A stretch of DNA of 16,084 nt, taken from positions 1 through 16,084 of the forward strand of contig JAEZSM010000115.1 in assembly GCA_023421875.1 (NCBI GenBank), written 5' to 3'. Shown here one piece after another: positions 5,961 to 13,808 of the stretch (position 1 is its first letter; every line of letters begins with the position of its first letter). Origin of the DNA: Spirochaetota bacterium. Lineage in GTDB: Bacteria; Spirochaetota; Spirochaetia; Treponematales; Rectinemataceae. The notes under the pieces are model-generated. The model saw nothing but the letters and a program-made list of their open reading frames with translations, was not told the DNA's origin and did not search any database. Both the position numbers and the translations under genes were made by a program.

Positions 5961-6815
5961 ATGGATATAAAAGCGACAGATATTAAAACCCTCCGGGAGA
6001 AAACCGGCGCGGGAATGATGGATTGCAAGAAAGCGCTCGTGGAAGCCGAGGGAGACTTCGCCGCCGCCGAGAAATTGCTGCGGGAATGGGGCATGGCGGG
6101 CGTGGAGAAACGTTCGGGCAGGGCCACCAACGAAGGCCGGGTTTTTGTCGTAGAATCCGACAGCGCTATCTCCCTCGTGGAGATCGTCTGCGAGACTGAT
6201 TTTGTGGCCAAGAATGCCGATTTTATAGCCGCCGGTCAGAAAATCGCCGACAAGGCTTTCGAGATGAAGGCGGACGCGGCCAACGATACCCTCGACGCCA
6301 TGGTCAAGGAAATCGCCGTTGTAATTAAGGAGAACATCGCGCTCAAACGGGTTCGCTATTTCGCGGCAGGGCCGGGCGAGTACCTCCACAGCTACATCCA
6401 CGGCGAAGGCAAGATCGTCGTCGTGGTAAAGGCTTCTTCTGCCTCCGGCAACGCCTTTGCCGGCGAGACGGTCACGACCTTCATCCACGACACGGCTCTG
6501 CATATTGCAGCTTTTAACCCCATGTTCCTGGACCAGAGCAAGCCCGATGCTGCCTGGGTTGAGGAGCAGAAGGAGATTTTCGCCAAGCAGGTCGAACTGG
6601 ATGAAAAGCTCAAAGCCAAACCTGCCAAGGTGATCGAGGGTATTTTGGCCGGAAAGCTGAAGAAGCTCATGGCAGAAGTATGTCTCATGGACCAGCCTTT
6701 CGTGCGGGACGAGAAGATGAGCGTCGCCGCGGCACTGTCTGCGGTCAAGAAAGAGTCCGGGGTCGATTTTTCCGTAGTCGACTATTACTACATCAAGGTT
6801 GGCGAGGCTGTCTGA
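5961..6815 (+). CDS. tsf: Elongation factor Ts
   Basis: EF-Ts is the guanine nucleotide exchange factor for EF-Tu. It has 284 residues. The N-terminal UBA-like domain (LREKTGAGMMDCKKAL, 11-26) is followed by the hallmark CETDFVAKN at 77-85, whose TDF residues contact EF-Tu, and then by the core repeats, including YLHSYIHGEGKI. AAGGAG lies 7 nt before ATG 5961, within the 11-nt gap after rpsB. Coupling with rpsB is the usual arrangement in bacteria. Length and motifs are normal. Confidence 0.97.
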   Translation: MDIKATDIKTLREKTGAGMMDCKKALVEAEGDFAAAEKLLREWGMAGVEKRSGRATNEGRVFVVESDSAISLVEIVCETDFVAKNADFIAAGQKIADKAFEMKADAANDTLDAMVKEIAVVIKENIALKRVRYFAAGPGEYLHSYIHGEGKIVVVVKASSASGNAFAGETVTTFIHDTALHIAAFNPMFLDQSKPDAAWVEEQKEIFAKQVELDEKLKAKPAKVIEGILAGKLKKLMAEVCLMDQPFVRDEKMSVAAALSAVKKESGVDFSVVDYYYIKVGEAV

Positions 6816-6840
6816 GCCAGTCAATTCGATTTGAAGCGCC

Positions 6841-6865
6841 GGGCCCCGACAGGATGTCCGGGCCC
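6841..6865 (+). promoter_or_regulatory. GC-rich hairpin between tsf and frr
   Basis: GGGCCC-C-GACA, loop GGA, then TGTC-C-GGGCCC gives ten base pairs with one C-C mismatch. No T tract follows, so this is not a classical terminator. It sits in the 76-nt tsf-frr gap, about 10-15 nt before the frr ribosome site. It could be a processing site, an mRNA stabiliser or a pause site. Confidence 0.5.
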
Positions 6866-6891
6866 CGCAGCCGTACAAGGGGAGGAAGCCG

Positions 6892-7446
6892 ATGGAATCC
6901 GTAAAGACAACCTGCGAATCAAGGATGAAAAAGACCATAACCGCGCTGCGGGACGAGTTTAACGGCATCAGGACAGGAAGAGCCTCTCCAGCCCTTTTGG
7001 ACAAGATACGTGTAGATTATTACGGACAAAAAACCCCCTTAAGCCAGGTGGCGACAATTTCCGTGCCCGAGGCCAGGCTCATCGTCGTTCAGCCCTGGGA
7101 TAGAGCTCTGTTCACCGAAATAGAAAAAGCCATTCTCAAATCCGAACTCGGGCTGAATCCATCCAACGACGGCAAGGTGCTGCGCCTCGCCATTCCTCCT
7201 CTCACCGAGCAGCGGAGAAAGGACTTGGTGAAATCAGCCAAGGCAATAGCCGAGCAGTCGAGGGTCGCTATCCGCAACATACGCCGGGATAGTCTCGAGG
7301 AGCTTAAAAAAGGGGCGGCCAGTGAAAAACTCGCCGAAGACGCCGTAAAGAAGGAAGAAGAAGAACTACAGAAGCTCACCGATTCTTACATAGCCCAGAT
7401 CAGCAAGGTCCTTGAAGAAAAAGAAAAAGAGATCATGGAAGTCTGA
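6892..7446 (+). CDS. frr: Ribosome recycling factor
   Basis: RRF splits the post-termination ribosome together with EF-G. It has 184 residues, normal for the family. RTGRASPALLDKIRVDYYG (27-45) and LRLAIPPLTEQRRKDLVK are diagnostic, and the rest is the long helical bundle with a Lys/Glu-rich tail. GGGGAGGAA lies 5-6 nt before ATG 6892. It follows tsf after a 76-nt gap that holds a GC-rich hairpin, and precedes uppS by 26 nt. Confidence 0.97.
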   Translation: MESVKTTCESRMKKTITALRDEFNGIRTGRASPALLDKIRVDYYGQKTPLSQVATISVPEARLIVVQPWDRALFTEIEKAILKSELGLNPSNDGKVLRLAIPPLTEQRRKDLVKSAKAIAEQSRVAIRNIRRDSLEELKKGAASEKLAEDAVKKEEEELQKLTDSYIAQISKVLEEKEKEIMEV

Positions 7447-7472
7447 ATGGCTAATCCAGGACTAGCAGCATA

Positions 7473-8171
7473 ATGGGAACCTCGCCTTCCTCTCTCCATG
7501 TCGCTGTTATCATGGACGGGAACGGTCGCTGGGCTACCAAGCGTGGCTTGCCGCGGACCGAAGGGCACCGCCAGGGTCTGGAAGTGGCCAAGCGCATCGT
7601 TGCGGCCTGCTCCGACCGAGGCGTGTCCTGTCTCTCCCTTTACACTTTTTCCACGGAAAACTGGAAACGTACCAAGGATGAAGTGGGCTTCCTCATGGGG
7701 CTTATCAAGACCCACCTCGCGACGGAATTGGATTTTTACAGAAAAAACCGCATAAAACTCCTGCACTCGGGCAACCGTACCGGCCTGTCTCCGGATATTC
7801 TCAGGGAAATCGACACCGTGGTACGGGATACGGCGGATTTTCCCGGCATGATGGTCAACCTGGCCATCAATTACGGCGGGAGGGACGAAATACTCAGAGC
7901 CCTAGGCCGATCGCTCGCCAGAAAGGGCGGCACCGGAGGCCTCCCGACGGAAAAAGACATCGCTTACAATTTGGATCACCCAGAGCTGCCCGATCCAGAC
8001 CTTATCATCCGGACAGGGGGAGAGATGAGGCTCTCGAACTTTCTGCTCTGGCAGTCCGCTTATTCTGAACTCTACTTTACCGACTGTCTGTGGCCTGATT
8101 TCAACGAGCACGAGCTTGACAAGGCCCTGGCTTCCTACCGCTCCAGAGATCGCCGTTTCGGAGGCCTGTAA
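7473..8171 (+). CDS. uppS: Isoprenyl transferase (undecaprenyl diphosphate synthase)
   Basis: This cis-prenyltransferase extends farnesyl diphosphate with isopentenyl diphosphate to make the C55 lipid carrier for cell-wall synthesis. It has 232 residues. VIMDGNGRWA (12-21) carries the catalytic Asp 15, STENWKR is at 60-66, and IIRTGGEMRLSNFLLWQSAY near the C-terminus is the second signature, followed by ELYFTD. The ribosome site is weak: AGGA about 12 nt before ATG 7473. Translation may therefore depend on coupling to frr. Its stop TAA touches the cdsA ATG. Its isoprenoid substrate comes from the pathway that includes dxr, two genes downstream. Confidence 0.95.
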   Translation: MGTSPSSLHVAVIMDGNGRWATKRGLPRTEGHRQGLEVAKRIVAACSDRGVSCLSLYTFSTENWKRTKDEVGFLMGLIKTHLATELDFYRKNRIKLLHSGNRTGLSPDILREIDTVVRDTADFPGMMVNLAINYGGRDEILRALGRSLARKGGTGGLPTEKDIAYNLDHPELPDPDLIIRTGGEMRLSNFLLWQSAYSELYFTDCLWPDFNEHELDKALASYRSRDRRFGGL

Positions 8172-9053
8172 ATGACCAAGAACACCGTACAGCGCCTGGC
8201 GGTCTTCTTTCTCGGTGTTCCTCTTTTTATCCTCTTCGAACTCTACGCATCCTTCGGAAGAAACTTTCTTCTAGTGCTGGTGGCCATGGGAATTCAGTTC
8301 GGATCCCTGTATGAAATTGCGGGGCTCTTCGAAAAAAAGGGAATTATCCTCAATAGGCCGTATCTGGCTGCTCTCTCCCTCCTGAGCTCCGCGCTGGTCT
8401 ATCTCTCTCCACGCTATGGCCCCCTGCTGCCTTCGCCAAAAAGCTCCCTGGAGATTCTCCTGATCGTGGCTCTTCTGGGAAGCCTCGCGGCTGTAGCTCC
8501 TTTCGCGTTTTCCAAGAAGGAGGGGCTCGACGACCTGCTTCCCAGAATCGCCGCGGCCCTGTTCAGCTACTTCTACTGCGGCGTACTCGGCGCCAGCCTG
8601 GTCTACATAGGCTCCTGCTTTTCCCAACATACCACTCCTCTTTTCATATTCCTCCTGATGACCTCGGGCAACGACAGCATGGCATGGCTGGTAGGAGTCA
8701 CCCTGGGACGAAGGCGGGGCATAGTGGCGGTATCGCCCAACAAGAGCCTGGCGGGGTTTGCTGGCGGCCTTCTTGGGTCTCTTTTAGCAGCGCTCATTTC
8801 CTACTATCTCTTCCCCCGGGCAGGGATCGGCTCTCTGGCTGCTCTTCTGTTTACGGGGCTTTGCGTCGGTGTGACGGTGATTTTGGGCGACCTGGTAGAA
8901 AGCGCTCTCAAGCGTTCCGCTGGAGTCAAGGATTCGAGTTCCTTCATCCCTGGCCGGGGCGGTATTCTGGATTCCTTCGACAGCCTTCTCTTTTCCGCCC
9001 CCCTCTTCATAGCCTTGGCTTCTCTTTGGGGATTCTTCCCTCCCCTAGGTTAG
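8172..9053 (+). CDS. cdsA: Phosphatidate cytidylyltransferase (CDP-diacylglycerol synthase)
   Basis: CdsA is an integral membrane enzyme that makes CDP-diacylglycerol from CTP and phosphatidic acid, the branch point for phospholipids. It has 293 residues and about eight hydrophobic segments. GNDSMAWLVGVTLGRRRG and SPNKSLAGFAGG are typical of the family. The C-terminal signature is at 244-270: SALKRSAGVKD is intact, but the PGHGGxxDRxD part reads PGRGGILDSFD, with His changed to Arg at 262 and Arg to Ser at 268. The Asp residues are kept. The ATG directly follows the uppS stop (TAAATG), with GGAGG inside the end of uppS, so the two are translationally coupled. Confidence 0.93.
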   Translation: MTKNTVQRLAVFFLGVPLFILFELYASFGRNFLLVLVAMGIQFGSLYEIAGLFEKKGIILNRPYLAALSLLSSALVYLSPRYGPLLPSPKSSLEILLIVALLGSLAAVAPFAFSKKEGLDDLLPRIAAALFSYFYCGVLGASLVYIGSCFSQHTTPLFIFLLMTSGNDSMAWLVGVTLGRRRGIVAVSPNKSLAGFAGGLLGSLLAALISYYLFPRAGIGSLAALLFTGLCVGVTVILGDLVESALKRSAGVKDSSSFIPGRGGILDSFDSLLFSAPLFIALASLWGFFPPLG

Positions 9054-9061
9054 GAACCCGC

Positions 9062-10288
9062 ATGACGAAAAAAATTATTATACTCGGCGCCACCGGATCC
9101 ATCGGCAGGCAAACCATCGAATGCGTCGAAGAGGCTAATCGCAGGCAGCCCGGCAGCTTTGAAGTAACAGGGCTTTCTGCGAATAGCGACATCCAAGGAT
9201 TGATCCATCTGTCTAAGGGCTATCCTAAGGCTTTGCTCGCCGCCGGGAGCACCGTCTTTTCATCCAGCCATCCCGCCCCTCGGCTGAATAGCTTGCAGGG
9301 GCAGCCTAAACCAGAAGCTAAGGCTGACCCCTATCATGAGCCTTCAGGCAGCCTGAAGTTTACCGGCAGCGATGCGGTAGAGCGGCTCCTGGAACACTGC
9401 TGCGCCGATCTGGTGGTAAACGGTATTGCGGGTTCTCCCGGGCTCAAGGCTTCCTATCTGGCCTTGCAGAAGGGAATGAACCTTGCCCTTGCCAACAAGG
9501 AATCGGTGGTCATGGGGTACGGCCTGCTATCGTCCATAGCCGAGAAAAAAAAGCTCTCCATAATTCCCGTCGATTCGGAACACGCAGCGCTCTTCCAGTT
9601 GATACAGCGTTGCGGAACCAGATCGGTCCGGGAGCTCTGCATAACCGCCTCGGGCGGACCGTTCAGAGACAAGTCCCTCGCGGAGCTAAAAGCCATAAGC
9701 CCTGCCCAGGCAGCAGCTCATCCAGTCTGGAAGATGGGAAAAAAAATAAGCATCGATTCCGCGACCCTGGCCAACAAGGGCCTGGAACTGATCGAGGCGG
9801 TGCGGCTCTTTGACTTTTCTGAACAGGCTGTGCGGGTGCTCATACATCCCCAGAGCCTTATCCATGCCCTGGTACGAACCGTAGACGGCTCGCTCTACGC
9901 CAACCTTTCCAGCCCGGACATGCGCCTGCCCATCGACATCGCCCTCCACTGGCCCGGGGAAGTGGAATCAGCCTTCGGAAAACTCGATTTGGCGGGCATG
10001 ACGCTGAGCTTTTTCGAGCCTGACCTGCAGCGTTTTCCCATGCTCAGGCTGGCCAGAGAATCGCTGGGGGGGGGCGAAGCGGCCTCCATAGCCTACAACG
10101 CTTCGAACGAAACGGCCGTGGATGCCTTCGTGGAAGGCAGAATATGCTTTACGGACATAGCCCGGGTGGTAGAAGGCACCTTGAATGCCGACTGGGCTTT
10201 GCCCGCAGGGGATTTGGACAGTATCTTTTATCATGACGCCAGGGCAAAAGAAAAAGCCCGGAACATCATCGCGGAGATCCAATGCTAA
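9062..10288 (+). CDS. dxr: 1-deoxy-D-xylulose 5-phosphate reductoisomerase
   Basis: Dxr performs the committed step of the MEP isoprenoid pathway, NADPH-dependent conversion of DXP to MEP. It has 408 residues. GATGSIG (9-15) is the NADPH loop, LANKES is at 143-148, and PVDSEH at 169-174 holds the metal ligands Asp 171 and Glu 173. SIDSATLANKGLELIEA and IHPQSLIHALV are also typical. Residues 65-98 form a Ser/Pro-rich stretch that looks about 20 residues longer than in typical Dxr. The frame is open upstream into cdsA, but ATG 9062 is the real start: the dinucleotide-binding fold begins there, and AGGA (9052-9055), which overlaps the cdsA stop, is 6 nt away. The gene ends by overlapping rseP. 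Confidence 0.96.
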   Translation: MTKKIIILGATGSIGRQTIECVEEANRRQPGSFEVTGLSANSDIQGLIHLSKGYPKALLAAGSTVFSSSHPAPRLNSLQGQPKPEAKADPYHEPSGSLKFTGSDAVERLLEHCCADLVVNGIAGSPGLKASYLALQKGMNLALANKESVVMGYGLLSSIAEKKKLSIIPVDSEHAALFQLIQRCGTRSVRELCITASGGPFRDKSLAELKAISPAQAAAHPVWKMGKKISIDSATLANKGLELIEAVRLFDFSEQAVRVLIHPQSLIHALVRTVDGSLYANLSSPDMRLPIDIALHWPGEVESAFGKLDLAGMTLSFFEPDLQRFPMLRLARESLGGGEAASIAYNASNETAVDAFVEGRICFTDIARVVEGTLNADWALPAGDLDSIFYHDARAKEKARNIIAEIQC

Positions 10289-11649
10289 CAGTCATCTACG
10301 GCCTTCTCGGTCTTTCCATCGTCGTCCTCATCCACGAGCTGGGGCACTTTGTTGCCGCCCGGTCCCTGGGTATAGAAGTGGAGGCCTTTTCCATAGGCAT
10401 GGGTCCCAAGCTCCTCGGCTTTACCCGGGGCGGTACCGAGTGGCGAATTTCGGCCTTTCCCCTGGGGGGCTATTGCCGCATGAAAGGAGAGGAAGGCTTT
10501 AAACAGGCGCTGGAGCGTAAGCTCGCACACATACCGGCCGAAAAAGGCTCTTTTTACGGGGAACCCGCGTGGAAACGTATTCTTATCCTCCTGGCAGGCC
10601 CTAGTTTCAATCTCGTATTCGCCGCGCTCCTTTTTGCCATTGTTGCCCTAGTCGGCCTCCGTATCGAGACATTGCCCAACAGGATAGTCCTGGCCTCCGA
10701 TTATCCGCTGCTCTCCGCCCAATCCAGCGGCGAGCCCAGCCCTGCCCTGGCTGCAGGCCTCAAGACAGGGGACTGGATAGTCGGCATTGACGGGAAGCCG
10801 GTAAATGACTATTCAGACCTGCAGGACCTGGTCAGTGTAAACGCCCAGAAGGAACTGCTCTTCGATGTGGAGCGTTCGGGCAGCCGCCTGCTGCTTCCTG
10901 TCCGTCCCAGACTGGATAAAGACAGCGGCCAGGGGCTCATCGGCGTTTACGCATGGGCTGAGCCTCTGGTGGCCTCCATAGCTCCGGGGAGCTCGGCCGC
11001 CATTGCAGGCATAAAGAGCGGAGATCGGATTCTGGAAATCCAGGGCAAACCGGTGGAGCATTCAATCGACGTATCAGCTATCCTCGCCCAGAAACCCGAA
11101 CGGGTTTCGATAAAGGTATCCAGGGCAGACGAAATCCTCGAATTCAACCTTGTGCTCTCCTACGACAGCGATACCTCCCCCCTGGGGCTCTCCTTCGCCA
11201 CGATCGTCAAGCTAGAAAAAAGCGCCTCCCTCGGCCAGGCTTTCCTACAGGGCTGGGCCGAGAGCTTCGAAATGATCGGCCTCAGCATCAAGGGTCTCGG
11301 CATGCTGTTTCGGGGAGTGAATCTCTTCAAGGCCATATCGGGACCTGCGCGGATCACCTATCTTATCGGCAGCGCTACCCAGGCAAGCATCTCCTCCCAG
11401 GGGTCAGCGGGCTTCAGCTACATACTAAGCTTTTTAGCGTTTCTTTCGGTGAGCCTTTTCATCATGAACCTCCTGCCCATTCCCGCCCTGGACGGGGGAC
11501 AGATAGTCCTTTCATTGGCTGAGATAGTGAGGCGCAAGCCCCTTCTTACCACGACGATTTACCGTTTCCAGTTTGTGGGTGCGGCGATGATCCTGCTTTT
11601 GTTCTTTATCGCTACCTTCAGCGACATCCTGTTCTTTTCGGGACGCTGA
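10282..11649 (+). CDS. rseP: Site-2 intramembrane metalloprotease (RseP/RasP family)
   Basis: This zinc protease cuts membrane-embedded substrates such as anti-sigma factors and leftover signal peptides. It has 455 residues. HELGH (18-22) is the HExxH zinc motif in the first membrane helix. Two PDZ-like domains follow, around residues 140-195 (AAGLKTGDWIVGIDGKPV) and 230-285 (AGIKSGDRILEIQGKPV). NLLPIPALDGG (396-406) supplies the third zinc ligand, Asp 404, in a late helix. The ATG overlaps the dxr stop by 7 bp (ATGCTAA), and GGAG lies 6 nt upstream, so translation is probably coupled. No substrate, such as an anti-sigma factor, is encoded in the window. It is the last gene of the run and is convergent with dnaB. 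Confidence 0.95.
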   Translation: MLTVIYGLLGLSIVVLIHELGHFVAARSLGIEVEAFSIGMGPKLLGFTRGGTEWRISAFPLGGYCRMKGEEGFKQALERKLAHIPAEKGSFYGEPAWKRILILLAGPSFNLVFAALLFAIVALVGLRIETLPNRIVLASDYPLLSAQSSGEPSPALAAGLKTGDWIVGIDGKPVNDYSDLQDLVSVNAQKELLFDVERSGSRLLLPVRPRLDKDSGQGLIGVYAWAEPLVASIAPGSSAAIAGIKSGDRILEIQGKPVEHSIDVSAILAQKPERVSIKVSRADEILEFNLVLSYDSDTSPLGLSFATIVKLEKSASLGQAFLQGWAESFEMIGLSIKGLGMLFRGVNLFKAISGPARITYLIGSATQASISSQGSAGFSYILSFLAFLSVSLFIMNLLPIPALDGGQIVLSLAEIVRRKPLLTTTIYRFQFVGAAMILLLFFIATFSDILFFSGR

Positions 11650-11715
11650 GCCCGGGCGGCTGAAACCACGCCACCGAACCGACTTGCAGCTCCCCTAGAA
11701 CACAACAGGATTCGA

Positions 11716-13056
11716 TTAACGCTCGTAGCGCTCCATGTTGACGAATTTCGCAAAGGCAGGCTTGAACCAGACAGTGGTCTTGCCGATGGGGCCATTTCGC
11801 TGCTTAGCCACGATAAGCTCGGTCTCGATCTGCTCCGAACGCTGGTCCTGCGTCTTGTTGATCTCCCTGTCCCTGTGCAGAAAGAGAATAAGGTCGGCAT
11901 CCTGCTCGATGGAGCCAGACTCCCTTACATCGGCTAGGTTGGGCTGCTTGCCCTCCGCTTCACGCTTAAGCTGGGAGAGCGCAACGATTGGGATATCCAG
12001 CTCCCGAGCCAAGGACTTGAGGGAACGAGAGATGGCCGATATCTGCTCCCACCGCGGAAGCTCGGCGTTCTCATGGGTTATGAGGGTTATATAGTCGACA
12101 AATATTATCTTGACCGCCCGTTCGAGAACGAGTCGTCGGGCCATCGTGCGCAGTTCGAGGAGCTTCATGTTGGGCATGTCGACGATATAGAGGGGGGCCT
12201 CGTAGATTCTTCCCGCAGCGTCCATGAGGTCGTTGAGGTCGGAACTGCGCAGGCGGCCTGTGCGGATTCGCTCGCCCGGCACCATGGCCTCTGAGCTTAT
12301 GATCCTGTTCATCAGCGCCCGTTCGGACATTTCTAGCGAGAAGAAGGCGGCCGGTATCTTGCAGTTGATCGCGATATGGGAGGTAAAGCTCAAGGCAAGG
12401 GCTGTCTTTCCCACCGAAGGTCTGGCGCCGATGACGATGAACTCGGAGTTCTGGAATCCAGAAGTCATCGCGTCCAGGTCGGTCAGGCCGGAGGGTATGC
12501 CGGTAAAGGCATTGGGATTGTTGCTCAGCTGCTCGATTACCGTGATGGTATCGGGGATCAGTTCCTTGATCGAATGGTAGGATGCGGTTCTGCGGTTCTG
12601 CGTTATCTCGAATATCTTAGCCTGAATCTGGTCAAGGATTGGCCCCGTTTCGGAGGTATCGTCATAGGCCAGCGAGCTGACTTCCGAGGAGAGCCGGATG
12701 AGACTGCGCCGGGTGGACATTTCTTGGATGATCCTGGCGTAATACTCCACATTGGCTGCCGAGGGAGTCATGGAGGTAAGGGAGGCTATGTAGCCGGGAC
12801 CCCCTGCCCTTTCCAGACTGCCGGCAAGACGCATTTCCTCCGTTATGGTGATGATGTCCGCCTTCTGGCCCTTTTCGTGGAGGGCTATGACGGCTGCAAA
12901 TATCTGGTTGTGGGCGGGAAGATAAAAATCGTCGGGCCGGATATAGCGGACAACGGCGGCAAGGCTGTCGGGATCCAGGAGAAGGGCTCCCAGACAGGCT
13001 TGTTCGGCTTCCTGGCTGTGGGGAGGTATTTTGTCTTTCAGGCTTTCGTTGGTCAT
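11716..13056 (-). CDS. dnaB: Replicative DNA helicase DnaB
   Basis: DnaB is the hexameric helicase that unwinds DNA at the replication fork. It has 446 residues. An N-terminal primase-binding domain (PPHSQEAEQACLGALL at 11-26) is followed by the RecA-like motor: Walker A GARPSVGKT (210-218), SLEMS with Glu 242, Walker B IIFVDY with Asp 321, LSQLKRE (360-366), and KQRNGPIG with an Arg-finger candidate at 420. I see no intein or insertion. ATG 13056 has AAGGA about 6 nt upstream. The gene is separated from rplI by a strong terminator and probably has its own promoter. It is convergent with rseP; the 66-nt gap holds no clear terminator. Confidence 0.97.
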   Translation of the reverse strand: MTNESLKDKIPPHSQEAEQACLGALLLDPDSLAAVVRYIRPDDFYLPAHNQIFAAVIALHEKGQKADIITITEEMRLAGSLERAGGPGYIASLTSMTPSAANVEYYARIIQEMSTRRSLIRLSSEVSSLAYDDTSETGPILDQIQAKIFEITQNRRTASYHSIKELIPDTITVIEQLSNNPNAFTGIPSGLTDLDAMTSGFQNSEFIVIGARPSVGKTALALSFTSHIAINCKIPAAFFSLEMSERALMNRIISSEAMVPGERIRTGRLRSSDLNDLMDAAGRIYEAPLYIVDMPNMKLLELRTMARRLVLERAVKIIFVDYITLITHENAELPRWEQISAISRSLKSLARELDIPIVALSQLKREAEGKQPNLADVRESGSIEQDADLILFLHRDREINKTQDQRSEQIETELIVAKQRNGPIGKTTVWFKPAFAKFVNMERYER

Positions 13057-13079
13057 TGTCTTCCTTGGGCCTTGGCTGA

Positions 13080-13085
13080 ATTATA
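13080..13085 (-). promoter_or_regulatory. Consensus -10 box for dnaB
   Basis: A perfect TATAAT on the minus strand gives a start near 13073 and a short leader of about 17 nt that holds the AAGGA ribosome site. No good -35 is visible (CTTCCT or TTCCTT at 16-17 bp). It lies after the rplI terminator, so dnaB needs a promoter about here. Confidence 0.55.
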
Positions 13086-13124
13086 CATAGAGGATCGATA
13101 AAAGGAAGCGCTGAATCGGAACGG

Positions 13125-13191
13125 GCGTAAAAAGAAATAAAATATGCGCCGGTCGGGGCCTCCAGCACAGTGCTGGAGGCCCCGCCCGGCG
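13125..13191 (-). terminator. Large intrinsic terminator after rplI
   Basis: A perfect inverted repeat of 14 bases per arm (13155-13168 with 13170-13183) is extended by a 6-bp outer stem (13147-13152 with 13186-13191) across a small internal loop. On the minus strand it is followed by a T-rich tail (about 13125-13145). It ends the rpsF-to-rplI transcript and isolates dnaB. Confidence 0.9.
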
Positions 13192-13217
13192 ATGCGGAAG
13201 CTGGCCGCTCTTCTTTT

Positions 13218-13808
13218 TTAGTTCAGCCGGCCGGCGTTGACCGCGGCTTCAAAAGCTGCGGCCTGCTCTTCATCGGTGACCGGTTCGGCGGCTTCGACCC
13301 TCTGCCTTCGCTGGCGCTGCTTCTTGGGCTGATCGCCTTCCTCGGTCTTCTCTGCCTTCACTTCCTGACCAAGTACCGTAAGCTTCAGGATCGCCGATTC
13401 CTTCTCGTAGAGATGGATATCGATCTTATAGCTGCCGGTGTTCTTGATAGAACGTCCAGGCACTTCGATCTTCTTGCGGTCTATCTCTAGGCCCTTCTTG
13501 AGCAGTTCGTCGGCGACGGTGGCGTTTGTGACCGCGCCATAGAGTTTGCCGTTGGCCCCGGCGGGCATGGTTACCGAAAGCTCCTCGCTCTCTATGCGCT
13601 CTTTGAGGGAGGATGAAGCCTTGCGCTTCTCTTCCTTTATGGAAAGGATCTCGTTCTTGCGCTGCTCGAAGAGCTGGACGCTCCTGGCGTTGTAGACTAC
13701 CGCCAGGTCGCGGGGAAGCAGGTAATTTCGGGCATAGCCCGGGGCGACTACTTTTACGTCGCCGATCTCTCCCAGGTTAGGGACATCCTGATTCAGGATT
13801 ACTTTCAT
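13218..13808 (-). CDS. rplI: 50S ribosomal protein L9
   Basis: L9 binds 23S rRNA and helps keep the reading frame. It has 196 residues, against about 150 usually. MKVILNQDVPNLGEIGDVKVV and GYARNYLLPRDLAV are the N-terminal signature. The C-domain contains GKLYGAVTNATVADEL. From about residue 150 there is a charged extension rich in Glu, Gln, Lys and Arg that ends in AAVNAGRLN. ATG 13808 has AAAGGAG 7 nt upstream. It overlaps the stop of the upstream membrane gene (ATGA), which indicates coupled translation. A longer open frame upstream overlaps that membrane gene and is not real. Confidence 0.96.
   Translation of the reverse strand: MKVILNQDVPNLGEIGDVKVVAPGYARNYLLPRDLAVVYNARSVQLFEQRKNEILSIKEEKRKASSSLKERIESEELSVTMPAGANGKLYGAVTNATVADELLKKGLEIDRKKIEVPGRSIKNTGSYKIDIHLYEKESAILKLTVLGQEVKAEKTEEGDQPKKQRQRRQRVEAAEPVTDEEQAAAFEAAVNAGRLN

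Noticed and set aside
5934..7004. 356-codon open frame antisense to tsf and frr
   Set aside because: A shadow of GC-rich coding sequence; the sense strand encodes clear EF-Ts and RRF.
8684..9061. In-frame open extension of dxr through the end of cdsA
   Set aside because: Its translation is unlike any family and overlaps the conserved CdsA signature; the Dxr fold starts at the ATG at 9062, which has a ribosome site.
12376..13101. 241-codon plus-strand open frame antisense to dnaB
   Set aside because: Low-complexity Gly/Arg-rich translation, and the opposite strand encodes a complete DnaB.
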